Assembly (NCBI GenBank): GCA_013322215.1 | Contig: JAAMEZ010000021.1 | Coordinates: forward strand, 186,001-250,000 | DNA: 64,000 nucleotides | DNA from: Martinezella rhizogenes | GTDB lineage: Bacteria > Pseudomonadota > Alphaproteobacteria > Rhizobiales > Rhizobiaceae | Reading direction: 5' to 3' | In this document: in pieces, positions 63,964 to 64,000 of the stretch | Layout of the letters: the number at the start of each line of letters is the position of its first letter | Position numbering within the stretch: the first letter of the stretch is position 1 | Translations under genes and position numbers: made by a program | The notes under the pieces: model-generated | Told to the model about the DNA's origin: nothing | What the model saw: the letters and a program-made list of their open reading frames with translations, nothing else | The model's database searches: none

Positions 63964-64000
63964 CCGCCGCTGGACACCTCTCCCGAGGACGGCTGACGCC

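Overview
The window is about 62% GC chromosomal or megaplasmid DNA from an alphaproteobacterium, most likely Rhizobium/Agrobacterium or a close relative. The evidence is the gene families (IalB-family exported proteins, dipeptide-type ABC loci, GcvA-like LysR and GntR/UTRA regulators, DUF3592) and two short palindromic intergenic elements that look like repeats common in Rhizobium genomes. No rRNA, tRNA, CRISPR array, insertion sequence or integrase was seen. Almost every long open frame lying opposite a real gene is a GC-rich shadow.

0-12 kb is general metabolism and regulation. It holds a PLP aminotransferase with a clear terminator, a decayed curli (curlin/CsgH-like) remnant, a class I fructose-1,6-bisphosphatase and an adenylate/guanylate cyclase split by a one-base frameshift. 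A LysR gene is divergent from a tight four-gene operon (SDR, double cupin, flavin amine oxidase, MFS). TetR and AraC regulators follow.

11.8-21.5 kb is a run of exported or lipid-anchored proteins: a HExxH DUF4344 protein with a peptidoglycan-binding-like domain, a DUF4424 protein, an LprI-type (DUF1311) protein, a PASTA-like protein, an Ivy-like protein, a TPR protein, and a DUF900 lipoprotein hydrolase. Two of these resemble lysozyme inhibitors, so envelope defence is a reasonable theme, though it is inferred. 21.5-27.5 kb is an RND efflux locus with two adaptor genes for one pump (TriABC-like layout) and a divergent TetR gene with a matching operator palindrome.

27.7-35.9 kb is one compact minus-strand operon. 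A small cytosolic protein comes first, then a 1796-residue trimeric autotransporter adhesin, then an IalB-family protein, a single-TM protein, a DUF4189 protein and a second IalB-family protein. The adhesin carries an internal 624-bp tandem repeat. This looks like a surface adhesin with co-expressed exported partners and is one of the two most interesting parts of the window.

36-38 kb holds an AraC regulator, a small protein and a degraded VapC/PIN toxin remnant. From 38.1 kb to the right edge lies a long uptake and catabolism locus headed by a GntR/UTRA regulator. It contains a peptide/opine-type ABC importer plus a second binding protein whose partners lie beyond the window. Its enzymes are three M20 amidohydrolases, a creatinase/ectoine-hydrolase-like M24 protein, two paralogous double-domain GNATs, a D-2-hydroxyacid dehydrogenase, two aldehyde dehydrogenases, a tartrate/isopropylmalate-type dehydrogenase, a gamma-glutamylputrescine-oxidase-like flavoenzyme, two HAD dehalogenase-like proteins and a class III aminotransferase. 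The combination implies import of an amide- or acyl-linked amino compound, hydrolysis, acetylation/deacetylation, transamination or oxidation to an aldehyde, and oxidation to a central acid. I do not recognise the substrate.
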